Below are positions 10,277 to 22,667 of a stretch of DNA of 64,000 bases, one piece after another (position 1 is the first letter of the stretch; each line of letters starts with the position of its first letter). Source of the DNA: Nereocystis luetkeana (Eukaryota > Sar > Phaeophyceae > Laminariales > Laminariaceae); contig JARUPZ010000030.1 of assembly GCA_031213475.1 (NCBI GenBank), forward strand, positions 2,138,287 to 2,202,286. Reading direction: 5' to 3'. The notes under the pieces were generated by a model. The model worked only from the letters and a program-made list of their open reading frames with translations. It was not told the DNA's origin and did not search any database. A program made the position numbers and the translations under genes.

Positions 10277-10355
10277 TGCGGACGACGACTCCGAAGTGCA
10301 GACCACGCTACGCATTTTCAAGTCAAAAACATCCCCAAAGATCCCTTCTCCCAGA

Positions 10356-11720
10356 CTACTGAACCTACCATCCAAAGGAAGAGGCGTGTCTGGCTGCACT
10401 AAATGTTTTTTTTTTTTTTTGCTTGAATGTACCCGAAGAACTGCCTGCCTCAGGACCAAAAGCAAAAATCCAAGAGTTGCGCCGATAAGACTGAAACTAC
10501 CTGGTTCGTATTATTTTACTAATAGTGTGAGATGGGTGTATCTGACAGTAAAAAAATTACGAGGCAGTGCAGAACCGTTTTTTTTTTCTTCAACTTTTAC
10601 AAACCGCATTGAAGTCCAACTGATGGGCACGCCGTCTTTCGGAGATGAGTAGACCCTGAAATATGGCACACGTTTTCTGTGAGCCGCTGCCAAGCCGTTG
10701 ACGATTCATTTTTTTGTTTTTTTTTCGGCGGAAAATTTGGATCTCTCAAGGCGCAAACATCCTAAAAAAGCAGGGCAAAAAATATCCTCCGAACAAAAGA
10801 AAGCGAAGAAGAAAACATTCAATAACCAACTATTACGGGGGACAATAGTTAATAGGACCTACGGTACAAACAAACAACTACCAGTACTATATACCAGGTA
10901 TTTCCCTATTTTTACCAACAACATTTGGTTCTATTTACTATGGCCCCCCGTCATATTACTATTTAATACTATCATACACAGTAGTTGTATGGCGATCCGT
11001 AAATAAATATCTCAGTTATTCGACTTTACGTCGAGACGGCTGATGAAGTTGTGTTTTTTTCGTGTTACAGAAAATGACAAGGTGCCCCAACAGCAGCTGC
11101 AGTAGTAGCGCAGGTACAGGCTGGTTCAAGCATGTCGCCCCACTTTTTGTCCGCAACGAGAATGCCGGCCGCAATGTCTACTCGAGTGTCACATGTTTGG
11201 TATAATACTGAACGTAATGAAGAGCGGAAACGGATGACAGACAAAATATGTCAGGAGACATGTCTATGTCTTGATGACAGATAACTGGTACCAGGTAGTT
11301 TATATATCACCAATCAATCCTCAATACAATCACATCAATTACCACCTCAAAAGATAGGCATGTATATATCACACGATGAAAAAAAAATAATGAAGTTCAC
11401 CGCACATCGCCTTCATGAGCAACTCTCTCTTTTCATCAAACTATAATATGTGTACATAACGCGAGTATATATATGTATATAATATATATATATATACATA
11501 TATATATGTATCATCAACCGTGTATGATGACCAATCATCGATATCATCAATCGTGCATCACCAGTCTTTGTCTTCGATGACACGAAAGGCACTGCTCATT
11601 GATGTGTCATCATCAATCATATCAATCATCGATCAAGAACTCATCAATCATCATCAATCAGTCGTACACACCCTCCGCGAATCACGGGCATCGTCGTCAT
11701 GAGTATAGGTTTATTGGCCA
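10356..11720. other. Unassigned DNA with ATCA-rich tract
   Basis: Contains MITE-1 copy 4, a TATA-type palindrome at 11467-11510, and an ATCAATCA-rich stretch at 11510-11660. No gene seen. Confidence 0.3.
10831..10955. mobile_element. MITE-1 copy 4
   Basis: Longer than consensus because the centre has extra blocks, CTACCAGTA and TATACCAGGTA (10883-10910), absent from copy 3. Confidence 0.85.
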
Positions 11721-12008
11721 TCTGGGAGAAGGGATCTAATCTCTAGGGGTGTTTTTGACTTGAAAAATACGTAGCGTGGTCTGCACTTACTTCGGAATCG
11801 TCGTCCGCAACTGAGAAATTTCCTGGATCGATGCAAACGCGGCGCAGCCGCGACTATATGGCGAGTTTCGGCCCGTTTTGGCTGCGGTTTGGGGTCAGGG
11901 TTAGGGTTAGAGTCAGGGGTTGGGTTGGGTCTTCTCGCCCGTACCCTGATCCCAACAGGAACCAAAACACCTCAATAGCCTACCAACCTAAAGATCCCTT
12001 CTGCCAGA
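11721..12008 (+). mobile_element. MITE-3 copy 2
   Basis: An uninterrupted ~288-bp copy with TCTGGGAGAAGGGATC at the left and its slightly diverged complement at the right. The internal telomere-like AGGGTTAGGGTTAG is at about 11897-11912. Confidence 0.85.
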
Positions 12009-12649
12009 CTGTTAAAGGTCCTCGTCGTCGTGGCCGTTTATCGAAACGACACACAGACACGTAGGGCCACAAGACAAAAAAACAGCATCGTATGTGTGTC
12101 CTTTTCGTGTCAGGAGCTGCCTGTGCGCGCACCCAACACAATAACGGGGGCCGCACGCATATGCCTGCCATACCACCAGGTACTCCGCGGCACAGGCACG
12201 GCGGTATAATACTGCTGTGCCCGGTATAAACACTGGTGAAATATACCTGGTACCGAGCATATTAAAAGCAAACATCAAACACCAGCCAAAACAAATTCAT
12301 TGCATAAAACGTGCACATACATTATTTCTGAGTGTGAGCCACTCATGCCATCGATATATTGACAACAAGCCTGCCTGCAAAGGCTTGCAAAACAAAACAA
12401 AACAAAACAAAACAAAGAAAAAACACCCACTCCCCCCCCCATCCACCCACCCCCACCCACCCGCGAAACCGACCCTGCTCTACAGCAATTACTATGAAAC
12501 AGTCCAGCAAGTATAGTAGTATCATAGTAGACCTGGGCTACGCACACGCGCTCTCAAAACACGGCTGGCCGTAACGTTACAACACCCAACACTGCCGAGA
12601 GACGCTTCGGGCACAGCCAGCAAAGGCAGGCAGGCCAGCCGAGACTAGA
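12009..12649. other. Unassigned DNA
   Basis: Contains TACCTGGTA at 12244 and an (AAACA)n tract at 12391-12415. No gene seen. Confidence 0.3.
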
Positions 12650-14950
12650 TCAGTCAAGTCAAGTCAACTTTCTCGTGACTTTTCGCTGTCGTACCGAAAC
12701 CTTCACCGCCACCCCCACCCCCCCCCCCTCCCCTCCCCCTGCCATCCCTTCCCATCTTATCCCCCCCCCCCCAAGCCCCTTCTTTGGCGTTTTTCTTCCT
12801 TCCCTCCTTCACTTGGGGTTCTTTTCTCTTCTCCTGTTCGAATTCTCCGAACTTTTGAGTTGGTTGGCCGCAAAATAAATAATAACAGACAAGGGAGACC
12901 AACAACGAACACCATCATCACCTACGGATCCTGTACGACATACCACCCCCCTCCCCTCCCCCCGCCTCCCTAAACCTTCGTACGTCCCCTAAGGGCGCAT
13001 CACCAATAAGGAAAGAGCATTTCCCTCTTTCCAACCCCCCCCCCCGCCCCCGCCGCCTCTACCGCCGTCGAAAACCTGAAACCCCAAACCACCATAATGA
13101 CCAGCACCACAGAAGCAGCGCAGCAGTGGCAGCAAGCAGCAGCAGAAACCGCTGACTACAGCTACGAGCTGGCCGCGAAAATAGCTACCAGCACATCAGT
13201 AGCAGCTTTCCCACATTTTTTACGGCCAGTGCCTCAAAAGGCGTCATCACCTACCGAATCAACATTTTTTTTTCTATGGACGGGACAAAAAAAGAGCCCC
13301 CCCCCCCCCCCCCCCCCGCCCCCCTCGGCCGGAACAAATTTATTTTTGCTTGAAAAAAAAAACAAAAACAAACCAGGGCAGAACTGCAGAGCCCGGCCCA
13401 AAAGCCCTCTTCCATCGCGGTGGCGAAAGAAAAATAAACCGGGGGGGGGGGGGGGACTATCAGTGGATTGATCTGGACATATTTCTCCGCACAGAAGGAT
13501 AGCCAGCCGAGGAAGAACGAGGGGAGATTCCTGTCTGTTGGGTGCGTGTGGGGGGGGGGGGGTGGGGGGGAAGGGGTACAACAAGCTGAGGACCGAGCAG
13601 CAGCAGCAATAGCTACATATCTTCCTTCCCTTTTTTTCCTTCCCCTCTTTCTGTTGAGGGCAGGAAGAATCTTCCAAGGAAAAAAAGAAGAACCTTCTTC
13701 TCTCTGCCGGAAGAAAATTATTTCGAGGCAAAGAACAAGCCCTTCTTTCGACGAATTTCGACGAAAGAAAACCCTCTTGTCTACGGTAGGTACCAAAAAA
13801 ACGGATGACAGGGAAGCAACGCTGTCTACGCTGATCCAGATTTGCGGAGGGCGGGGGTGGAGGAGGAGGAGGGGGGGAGGGAGGGAGGGAGGAGGGGCAG
13901 TGTCACACGATGTGGCTTCCACCACCCTCGTACCGCACGAACGCCAATCACCTCCGTCCTCTGGTCCATCTCGTCTCCACACCCCCTCCCTTCACGCCTC
14001 TCCCACGCACCCATATCAGAAGCGCGCGCCGATCTCTTCTCTTCCTACGCCCCATAAATCCCCCCCCCAAAAAAAAAGCGCCATGGAAACTCCCCACTCG
14101 AGAGCTTCCGCTCTTCTCGTTTCTTTTTCTGGCGGGTGTGGCCGTGCCACCCGTGTCCACGCGTCTGTTCTTCTGGGTCCCACGTCGGCCGGCATCATGG
14201 TCGCACGGTTCTCCCCCTTTCCTCAACACTTTTCCGCGCCCTGCGCCGTTAGCTTCCCTACCAACGCCCACGACTACGACTACTACTACTACTCCTGCTG
14301 TTGGAGCGGCGAGTGGGATAATCATAATCTCGAGCACGCTCTCCTGTGTTGTCTCCACTTTAAAGCGGGTCGCCACGACTGTTGTCTGCCTGTCTGTCTG
14401 CCTGTCCTTTTTTTCCCGGCAATGCCTCCCTTCCCCCCCCCCCCCTTCCTCCCGCCCTCAACACACATACACACACACGTTTCCGACCCTCCACCCACCC
14501 CCTCCACAGTCCCTACCCTACCTGCACCACCCCCCACGCACATTCCAATAGCCAAGCCAAGCCAAGGCAAGCAAGAAAACCTCCGAGGAACGGCACCCCC
14601 TCCCCTCGCCTTTCCTCCACCCACCCATCACCATTTGCACCCTATTCGCCGGCCATGTCAAGAACCCGCCCCATCTATGCCTAAGACCCCACTACCGCCC
14701 ACCGAAAACAAAAAGCGGAACGCCACCACCACGACCAACAGCCAAAACCAGCCAAGCTAGCCTTTCCTCGACATCAATCAAAAACCAAACCATTCGCGCC
14801 GGGGGCGTGCGTGCCTAAGGGCTTCGTTTCAAACGGCGTGTACCAAAGAGAGGGGGGGGGGGGTGAAGAGAGAGTCGAGTGTCCGTCTGTCTGGCTGCAG
14901 AGAAGGAGGACGACCACTTTTGGTTGCGAGCCGTCAGTTTGCCGACAACG

Positions 14951-15240
14951 CTGACGATAACGTCAAGGGCAACGTCAAGGGCAACGTCAAGGGCAACGTC
15001 ATGGATAACGTCAAGGCCAACGTCAACAACAACGTCAAGGTCGAGGACAAGAACAACGTCAACACCAACAGCATCAACGACAAATGTCAACGACAACGTC
15101 AAGGACAAATGTCAACAAGAGCAACGCCAATGCTCAACGACAACGCCAAGCAAACCGTCAAGGACGGCGTCAACGCCAACAAGACCAACGACAACGTCAA
15201 CATAATCGATAACGCCAACAACCGCGGTCAAACGACAACG
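14951..15240. repeat. AACGTCAAGG-type minisatellite
   Basis: Irregular 12-18-bp units built on AACGTCAAGG / AACGACAACG. The longest perfect part is three GGCAACGTCAAG units at about 14968-15000. Confidence 0.8.
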
Positions 15241-16604
15241 ATGCCGCCGACCGCCACGTAACATTTAGCGTCCTCGGAGGCTGCTAAGACTTGACCCACC
15301 ACTTGTAGGTCGCGCAGAACAAAAAAAGGATGGCAGCGGACACATGGCGCCCTTTCGCCTCCTCTTCATTCCCCCCCCAGTGCCTAAACCTTCGCCCACC
15401 CGTACGCCCCTCCCCCCTCCCGAGCAACAACCGAAAACCACAACTACCCGTATATATATATATGAAAGCCATACATCTTGCTGACCGGCGCGACGAGAGC
15501 CGGAGGATAACCCCCCTGCCCCCCCCCCCCCCGAAAAAAACAGACGCTCTTCCCCGCCCTCCCACTATTATACGAAACCACTGCTGCCCGCGCACACACA
15601 GATACAAACCAAAGCGCAGCGCAGCACACGACAGGATAGGAATAGGACAGCACAGCACAGCATGCACGCGGCAACAAGGCCACCCACCTCCCCCCCCCCC
15701 CCCCCCCCCCCCGAAACATCAACCAACCTCGAGAAATATTGTATCTAACTCATTCAAACACCAGCGGGCACAACGCTCCCGCCTCCCCCCCCCCCCCCCC
15801 CTCGCCCGACACAACAACCGACAATAAACAACGGTACCCTGTACGGCACCCACCGACGCACCGACCCACCCCCCCAAACACACATTCCGCGAGGTACGTC
15901 GTCAGTCGTATACACCAGCAAACGGACGGGCGCGGGGGGGGGGGGGGGGGGGGGGGGGGGACGAGGGAGGGACAAGGGGGGGGGGATATCGGAATTCACC
16001 GCCCCCTACAAAAAACGCCTCCCGACCAACGGAAATATAGAGACCCCAAGAGTAATGTCGCTGATGACGGAGAAGAAAACGGCTGGACCAGCCAAAACCG
16101 CCATAATCTACGAACGTCGAAGTCAGCAAACACTCACAATCTCCCCTCTGTAGGCCGGCCAGCACTGGCACGCACACGCACGCGCACACGCACGTGCGCG
16201 ACTTCTCTCATGGAGCGTGACCTTTTTGGCTAGGCCGCTTATAAATGCTACGTACGAGTATTTCTTCTGCACAAGTGGGTGAAATAATAGGAGGGGACCA
16301 GAGTCAAAAGACGGGAGAAAAACAAAACAAACTATGAAACAAAAATAAATCGTACCCTCTTCCTCCATCCCCCCCCCCCCCCCGCTCTCCCCCCCCCCCC
16401 CCAACACCTCCTATACCCCATCCCGTCTCTTTTCCCCGTTCCCGGTTTGGAAACCCAGGAAGTTAGTTGGGGCTGTTGCTGCAAAACTGGAGTCAGTGCG
16501 GGCCCGCCGCCCGACGGCCGCAAAAGTCCCGTTGCCACGCTTCTGGTTGCTTGCGCCTTCTGCCTCTCTCGCCTGAGGCTCTCTCTCGCTTCGCAAGCCG
16601 CCTT

Positions 16605-16605
<1 letters not shown>

Positions 16606-16642
<37 letters not shown>
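16606..16642. repeat. (CTG)n microsatellite
   Basis: About twelve CTG units. Confidence 0.9.
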
Positions 16643-16643
<1 letters not shown>

Positions 16644-18820
16644 GCGCCTTTCTTTCGCCTCTCTCGTTCAAGGCTATTTGCGCCCGCCCCGCTCTAAAAA
16701 TATAATACGACACCAGACAAGCGTGGTCTTTTTACTTAAAACCTACGATTCAAATGGGTGGTAGGATCAGCGACGCTCGCTCTCGTCAACGAAACAACAT
16801 CGGGACAAAAAAAAAAGGCAAAACGATGTTGGGGGGGGGGGGGGGGGGGGGGGGGGGGCGGGGGGGGAAACACCTATTCCGACAAAAGCCCACCCGAGAA
16901 GGCGAGCGAGCGAGAGAGAGCGGTGCGCAAAAAACACAAGTCCACAGGAAAAACAAGAAGAGACGAAAAAAACACACAACAGCCCCCCCCCCTTTATAAA
17001 TGCAAAAAAGAGCAAACAAAATCGAAAAGGCGAGAAAAAAAAAAACATGTAATCAAAACTAAAAAACAAAGAAACGCGAAAAACAGAATGGGAAAAAAAG
17101 TACGAAACTAGAAAAAAAACAAAGCGAAAAGCAGAGAGCAAAATAACGAGAAAAAGGGGGGAAAACAACGAGCAGAAAAACGCGAAAAGAGTTTTTTTCC
17201 TGAGACATTAAACTGTATTCTGTACTATATTATAAGCAAAAGCTGATGTACTTACTTATGACTCACGGGTTTTATCGTCAGCCAAAAAAAAAAAAAAAAA
17301 AAACCCTTTTTATTTTCGTCCTTGGGTGGTTGTGATGAATTGCAATATACGTCACCGCTGCCGCTATATATACCATCGGCGCCGTTCGTTGTCTCCCTTT
17401 GCTCGAACCGTGAGAAAACATAATGAGGAAAAAAAAAACGGCACACACCTCCTACTCTTCTCCGTGTGCCCCGGACGCAGCAGCGAGACACGGGCAGCCG
17501 GCCTTCTTTCTGACCTAATACTGGTACGTATACAAGAAACATAAAATAAAACTTTCGCCGGGTACATACAGCACAAACGAGCCGCAAGCCGATCACGAAA
17601 GGGGCGAAAATCACCGGTGCGCTTTTTTGCTCATGCCCCGCCCCCCATGCCCCGCCCCCCACGCCCCCCCATGCTTGGCCATGTATATAATATCACCTCG
17701 TCGGCTCCCATTACCAAAATTCGTCATCCTTGATAGTGACGGGTGGGTGGGTGGGTGAGTGGGGGTGGCATGTGAACCCTGTGCCAGTCTACGGCACGGA
17801 GCGTTATGGCGTCGGCGCCTCTAATATATGCGCCGTCTCGATAAAAATCGCGGCCGACACTCTTCCTCCCCCCTCCCCCCTCCCTCTAGTTTTTCCCTCA
17901 AAGTGGAAACCTCGGTGGGGAAGGAAAACAAAAATGCAAAGAGAGAAACATCCCCACAAACAAACAAAAAAAACGGAACGCCGCCGCCGCGTCTCGGCGA
18001 GAAGAAGGGGAGGGAGCGCGACAAAAAAACAAAACGGCTAAAACCAAAAACCTGGGCACGCATGGCGTGGACACGCACACACACCCACCCACCCACCCAC
18101 CCACAAGCGCGCAAGCACGCACTGTTCTGCACGCACTGCACGCGCCCGCCCACGGGGCGCGCACAAAAACAAAACGCACGGGCACACAGACGCCCTCACA
18201 CACCACGCACGCACGCACGCACGCACGCGCGCGAAAGATTTTTCTTCTTCGCCATCCACCTATCCATCCTTATATCTATCCATCGCCACGGCTCTCAACT
18301 AATCTGACACCCGGACAAAATGATAAAAAAAACATACCACCTGCACACGGCCGCGCGCTCACCGGTCACAACGGTCCGACAACATACACGCACGCATGCC
18401 CTCAGAGCGCCACCAACGGGCGACCGACGGAACCGACCGACGGAACCGACCGACGGAGCCGACTAACTAACCAAACGCGTCGTTCATCCCGGAAACACAC
18501 CACTCCCCAACCGCCGTGAACTCTCAGGCCAGGTATAGGTTACTCACTCACGCCCGCGAGCCCACCCACGAACCGCTCCTCCATTCCTCCCCACAGACCC
18601 CGACCCTGGCCCCGTCTGCGTCGCAGGCTCACCCGCCAGTCTGCCCCCCCCCCCGTCCGGCCCCGGCCCGCACCGACCCTCCCCCTTGCACGTGCCCCGT
18701 GCCAACCGGCCCCCCGTACTGACCCCGACCCCGCCGACCAATCAATCCGCCATCCACCCGACAGACGGGGAACCAATACCCACCCACCCGCCCACCCACC
18801 GCGAGACGCAAATGGCGAAT

Positions 18821-21800
18821 TCACAAATCCACGGGCATGGTCGACGTCATCACATGGGCGCTCAAGGCCAGATCACTTCCGTCGGAAAAGCCGGCCGGGA
18901 ACCCGCTGCTGCTGCTGGGCACCGCCGCCGCCGCGATCGCCGCCACCGCCGCGGCCGACGCCTCCGGCATCCCCCCCGCCCCGCCCCCGCCCCCGCTCCC
19001 GCTCCCGCCCCCGCCACCCGCTCCCCCCGCCCCGCCGACAACCCCGCTCCCCTGCTGCTGCGCCAGCGTCGGCAGCGCGGGCGGCCACCAAGCGCCTCCG
19101 TCCTTCTCCGGCATCGGAGAGGGTGGGGGCGGGGGCGACCCCCACCCGGCGGAGCTACTACCGGCGTGGGGGCTGGCGCCGAGAGCCGAACCACCGAAGT
19201 TTGCCGCTAAGCTCTCGATCGAGTTGCCCCCGCTACCGCCGCCGCCGCCACCGCCGCCGCCACCGCTACCGCCGCCGCCGCCACTGCCGCCGCCGCTGCC
19301 GCCGCCGCTGCAGTCGCTGTCCGCCGAGTGCTGCTGGGTGAGCAGCTCCGCCTTGAGGTGCACCGTGGTACCCAGGCCCTCGCCCGACCACTCGGCCGCC
19401 GCGCCGCCGGGGCTCGCCGGGAACGAGGCCAGGGGCGGTATGGGGGAGCTGTGTCGCCGCCTCACTAAGCCGTGCCCGTGGTTCACCCGCGACTGCGAGC
19501 TGTGCGTCATCTGCTGCTGCTGCTTCTGATCAGCGGACGACGAGTTCTGCGAACCAGCCAACCCGTTGCTCCCCGTAGAAGCCGACGAGGAGGACCCAGC
19601 TATGCCGCCGCCACTACCTCGCGGAGACGGGGTGGGAGGTATGCTATGTATCTCCCCCGACGACGACACGCCCCAGTTGTGCCGCGAAGAGATGGAGCCC
19701 CCGGGCAAGCCCGACTTGGTCGACCCGTCCCCAATCCTCACGCTCCAATTTTGATTGTTGCTGCCAGACGACACCTGAAAGCCTCCCCCGCCCAGGCTGG
19801 TGCTCCCCGCCGCCGCCGTCGCCGCCGCAGCAGCAGCAACAGCCGCGGACGCAGCAGCAGCCCCCGCCGAAGAGCCTCCCCCAGTTCCGGCCCCGGCTCC
19901 GGCGGCGTCGATACCACCCTCCCCGCCCCCGCCGTGACGCGGGGCCGACCCCCAACCGCTGCTGGACGACCGCCGGTGGCTCCTGTTCTGCGCGTTAGCC
20001 GGCGACGAGGTAGCAAATGCGGTCGCAGCCGCGCTAGCCGAAGCAGGAAAGTACGACAAATCCGCGCTTCCCCCTCCGCCTCCTCCGCCACCCCCGCCAC
20101 CCCCACCACCTCCACCACCCCCACCCCCGCCCCCGCCAGCCAGCGGAGAGCTCGCGATGTCGAACCCGCCCGCGGACGCCCCCCCCCCGCTGCGGGGGGA
20201 GTGCTGGGCGAATCCCATGCGGGGGGACATCCCCGCCTGCGGAGACCCGGGGAACCTCTCCGAGAACCCCCGCGCTCCCACTCGCCTCGCCTTCGGGCTG
20301 GGCGCGCCCAACCCGTTGGCGCAGTGCTCGTTGGGCGAGGGGAGCGCGAAGTGCTCGGGAAACGCCTCTTCTCCTCGTCGCCTCCCGTTAGGGCTTGGTG
20401 CCATGCGCCCGCCGCCGGGGGTGGTCGCGTGAGGTGTGCCGGGCGTCGGGGGGCGCGGGGACGACGCCACCCTCGGGCTACCCTCGCCGCGAAAGCTGTG
20501 GGATAGCGAGGGTATCGACATCCCGCGGCAGCTCTTTCCGGGGGTGTACGGCCGGGGCGGGACCTGGCTCCGAGGCCGGCCCATCCCGCGGGGGCCCGGG
20601 CGCGGCGGCCCACTGCTGCTGCCGCTGCTGCCGCCGCTGCCGCTGCCGCCGCTGCCGCCGCCGCCGGCGAGGGAAAACCCGGCCGCGGCAGCGGCCGAGG
20701 CGCCTACGGGCGACGCGGACCCGGCAGCGTGGCTAGGAGATACGCCGACGGCGCCAAACACCTGGGTGGCGTGCACGTGAGGAGATCCGGCTCCACCGCC
20801 CGCAGACGTCGAGCGCGGAGTGCCCCCAGCCCGTTGCTGCTGCTGCCCGCTGCCGCCACCGCCACCGCCTAGAGCGTGCCCAGCGATGGTGCGCGGGAGG
20901 GGCGGCAGGCTCGCCCCAACGGTGTGGAGGTCAGGGAAGCTGTGGTGCTGATGGTGCTGCTGCTGCTGGCCCTGGTGGTGGTGGTGGTGCCCCTGCCCGC
21001 CGCCGCCGCCACCGTTCGCCTTCGGAAACGGGCTGGAGATGTCTTCCCCCTCCAGGAGCTCGTCCATAACGCCCCCGAAGCTGTCCATCAGGAGGGCGTC
21101 CTCCAGTTCTTGAAGGTCTTCCGGGGACACCCGCTGTCCCTCGACGCCGGCGACGCCGGCGCCGCCACCGCAAACCCCGCTGCTGCCCCCGCCGCCGTTA
21201 GCACCGAGAGCGCCGCTGCCGCCCCCACCGATCGCGGAAGAACCGTACCCATTCGCGTCCACGCCGCCCAGCTCCCCGGGCGTGTAGGCGTGCCCACCGT
21301 ACCCAGCCACCACCTCGTCATCGTCGTCGTCGTCGAACTCCAACAGATGGGACGTGTCCAGGCTCTCCACATCGGTCGAAGCGGCGGAGGATGTCGTCGA
21401 CAGCCGCTTCTGCGGCCGGAGACCCCCCCCCCCCCCCCCGCCAGGCCTGGCCGCCGGGGAAGGGTTGCGCTGACCCCAGTGATGCCCTCCGCTGCCGCTG
21501 CCGCCACCGCTGCCGCCGCTGGCGGACCGAGCGTAAGCAGCTTGCATTATCCCTGGACCACCCATGATGGCCGACGAGTGCAACGCGCCCCCCGGTATGC
21601 CTCCTCCCGCCCCCGCAGCCATGTTCTGGTGGTGGTGGTGGTGCTGATGATGCTGATGCTGTAGGTGCGAGGGCGTCACACGCGTTCCTCGCTGGACTGG
21701 GGACAGCGAGTTCTTCGCCGCCGGCGAGAACCCTCCGGACAGAGACCCACCCGGGGAGAACCGGTCGCCTCCCCCCGGGCTGGTTCCCGCCACCAAGGTC

Positions 21801-22654
21801 GTGCAGCTGCTCGTCGGGCTGTCCAGCACCGGTTCCTGCAAGCCGCCGCCGCTGCTGCCGCCGCTGCTGTCCCGGCCCGACATCGACACCAACCCCCTCT
21901 CGCTGGCGCCCGCCACGCTTCGCGCGTTCGCCGGCGTCCCCTGCTTCCCGTACTGGTGGGATCCATACCCTCCGATGTTGTTGTGCCCCCACCCGTGACG
22001 CGCGTACTCGTCCGCGCCCATGCCGTGGCCATGGCCGTGACCGCCACCGCCACCACCCCCGCCTCCGCCGCCGCTGCTACTGCCGCCGAGGCCGCTCAGG
22101 GCCGGAGACACGCTTGTCGTCGCTGATGCCGACGACCCCGGCCGGTGCACGCTCCCGTACGCGTGCTCGATGTTAGCTGCGTACTCCTCGTTGGAGGTGG
22201 CAATGGCGTCCACGATGGCGGGAGGGCGAGGGTGGCGCCGCGCGACCCCAGGGCGGGCGCGGCTGTTCAGGGACGCCGACTTCGCCGCGGCCGCGGCAGC
22301 GGCGGCGGCAGCCGCAGGCGACGCGGCGGCCGCGGCGGCGGCCGCTGCAGCAGCTGCTGCCGCCGAGGACGACGACGAAACGTTGCCGCCCGTCTGCACG
22401 CATGCGGGCAGAGACCCATCCCGCTGCACGGTGGCAATAAGGTCGACGAGGGGCTTGCCCTTGACGCGCTTGCGCTTCGTGATGGTCTTGAGCGCGGCGC
22501 TGAGCTTGGGCATCAGCTCCGGGTTCCCGAAGATGTCCTCCTCCGAGACGTTGGCCGTGTCCGCGAGGTAGAGGGCGTTGCGGACGTTCGGGTCGACGCC
22601 GACGGCCGCCCCTCGGGTGATCAGCTGCTTCTTCTTCAGGGCGGTCTCCAACAA
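18821..22654 (-). CDS. Large low-complexity protein, function unknown
   Basis: A continuous - strand frame of 1277 codons, the longest in the window. Only the first ~90 residues look ordered: a helical LLETALKKKQLITRG start, then DPNVRNALYLADTANVSEED, LMPKLSAALKTITKRKR and KGKPLVDLIATVQ. The rest is disordered and built from Gly, Ala, Ser, His and Pro runs, including a >20-residue polyglycine tract at about 20056-20140, with small recurring SPR/PGTP and RPYTPG-like pieces. The frame begins at a TTG (22654) and stays open, without an ATG, to about 22713 upstream; the first in-frame ATG is codon 48. The true start is therefore either that ATG, given TATAAAA at about 22670 (- strand), or an upstream exon. 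I do not recognise the family. A nuclear or RNA-binding scaffold is conceivable but unsupported. Confidence 0.6.
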   Translation of the reverse strand: MLETALKKKQLITRGAAVGVDPNVRNALYLADTANVSEEDIFGNPELMPKLSAALKTITKRKRVKGKPLVDLIATVQRDGSLPACVQTGGNVSSSSSAAAAAAAAAAAAAASPAAAAAAAAAAAKSASLNSRARPGVARRHPRPPAIVDAIATSNEEYAANIEHAYGSVHRPGSSASATTSVSPALSGLGGSSSGGGGGGGGGGGHGHGHGMGADEYARHGWGHNNIGGYGSHQYGKQGTPANARSVAGASERGLVSMSGRDSSGGSSGGGLQEPVLDSPTSSCTTLVAGTSPGGGDRFSPGGSLSGGFSPAAKNSLSPVQRGTRVTPSHLQHQHHQHHHHHQNMAAGAGGGIPGGALHSSAIMGGPGIMQAAYARSASGGSGGGSGSGGHHWGQRNPSPAARPGGGGGGGLRPQKRLSTTSSAASTDVESLDTSHLLEFDDDDDDEVVAGYGGHAYTPGELGGVDANGYGSSAIGGGGSGALGANGGGGSSGVCGGGAGVAGVEGQRVSPEDLQELEDALLMDSFGGVMDELLEGEDISSPFPKANGGGGGGQGHHHHHQGQQQQHHQHHSFPDLHTVGASLPPLPRTIAGHALGGGGGGSGQQQQRAGGTPRSTSAGGGAGSPHVHATQVFGAVGVSPSHAAGSASPVGASAAAAAGFSLAGGGGSGGSGSGGSSGSSSGPPRPGPRGMGRPRSQVPPRPYTPGKSCRGMSIPSLSHSFRGEGSPRVASSPRPPTPGTPHATTPGGGRMAPSPNGRRRGEEAFPEHFALPSPNEHCANGLGAPSPKARRVGARGFSERFPGSPQAGMSPRMGFAQHSPRSGGGASAGGFDIASSPLAGGGGGGGGGGGGGGGGGGGGGGGSADLSYFPASASAAATAFATSSPANAQNRSHRRSSSSGWGSAPRHGGGGEGGIDAAGAGAGTGGGSSAGAAAASAAVAAAAAATAAAGSTSLGGGGFQVSSGSNNQNWSVRIGDGSTKSGLPGGSISSRHNWGVSSSGEIHSIPPTPSPRGSGGGIAGSSSSASTGSNGLAGSQNSSSADQKQQQQMTHSSQSRVNHGHGLVRRRHSSPIPPLASFPASPGGAAAEWSGEGLGTTVHLKAELLTQQHSADSDCSGGGSGGGSGGGGGSGGGGGGGGGGSGGNSIESLAANFGGSALGASPHAGSSSAGWGSPPPPPSPMPEKDGGAWWPPALPTLAQQQGSGVVGGAGGAGGGGGSGSGGGGGAGGMPEASAAAVAAIAAAAVPSSSSGFPAGFSDGSDLALSAHVMTSTMPVDL

Positions 22655-22667
22655 CTTGCAGTACCTT

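Larger units (their letters stand above)
9729..10355 (-). mobile_element. MITE-3 copy 1, split by a nested insertion
   Basis: The terminal inverted repeats are TCTGGGAGAAGGGATC at 9729 and its complement ending 10355. Internal blocks include (CCCTAA)-type repeats at about 9830-9852 and GCGGCTGCGCCGCG. About 345 bp (9932-10276), absent from the other two copies, interrupts the middle. Confidence 0.85.
12650..18820 (-). other. Strand-asymmetric region, possible long 3' transcribed part of the - strand gene
   Basis: No convincing gene. The + strand is rich in C and A, with C homopolymers up to ~20 bp, CCCCACCC, CACACA and ACAAAA runs, so the - strand is G/T-rich. The sense strand of the UVSSA introns (2075-3790) is G/T-rich in the same way. 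This suggests transcription of the - strand across ~6 kb, downstream of the stop at 18821. Open frames on both strands (up to 430 codons at 13468-14760 +) are low-complexity products of this skew. G runs at 15931-15960 and 16831-16867 may be mis-sized in the assembly. Confidence 0.4.

Noticed and set aside
13468..14760. 430-codon + strand frame
   Set aside because: Low-complexity Pro/His/Thr/Ser product of the C/A-rich skew, with no domain or splice support, antisense to the likely transcription direction.
18689..19529. + strand frames of 174 and 230 codons
   Set aside because: Antisense shadows of the G+C-rich - strand 1277-codon frame.
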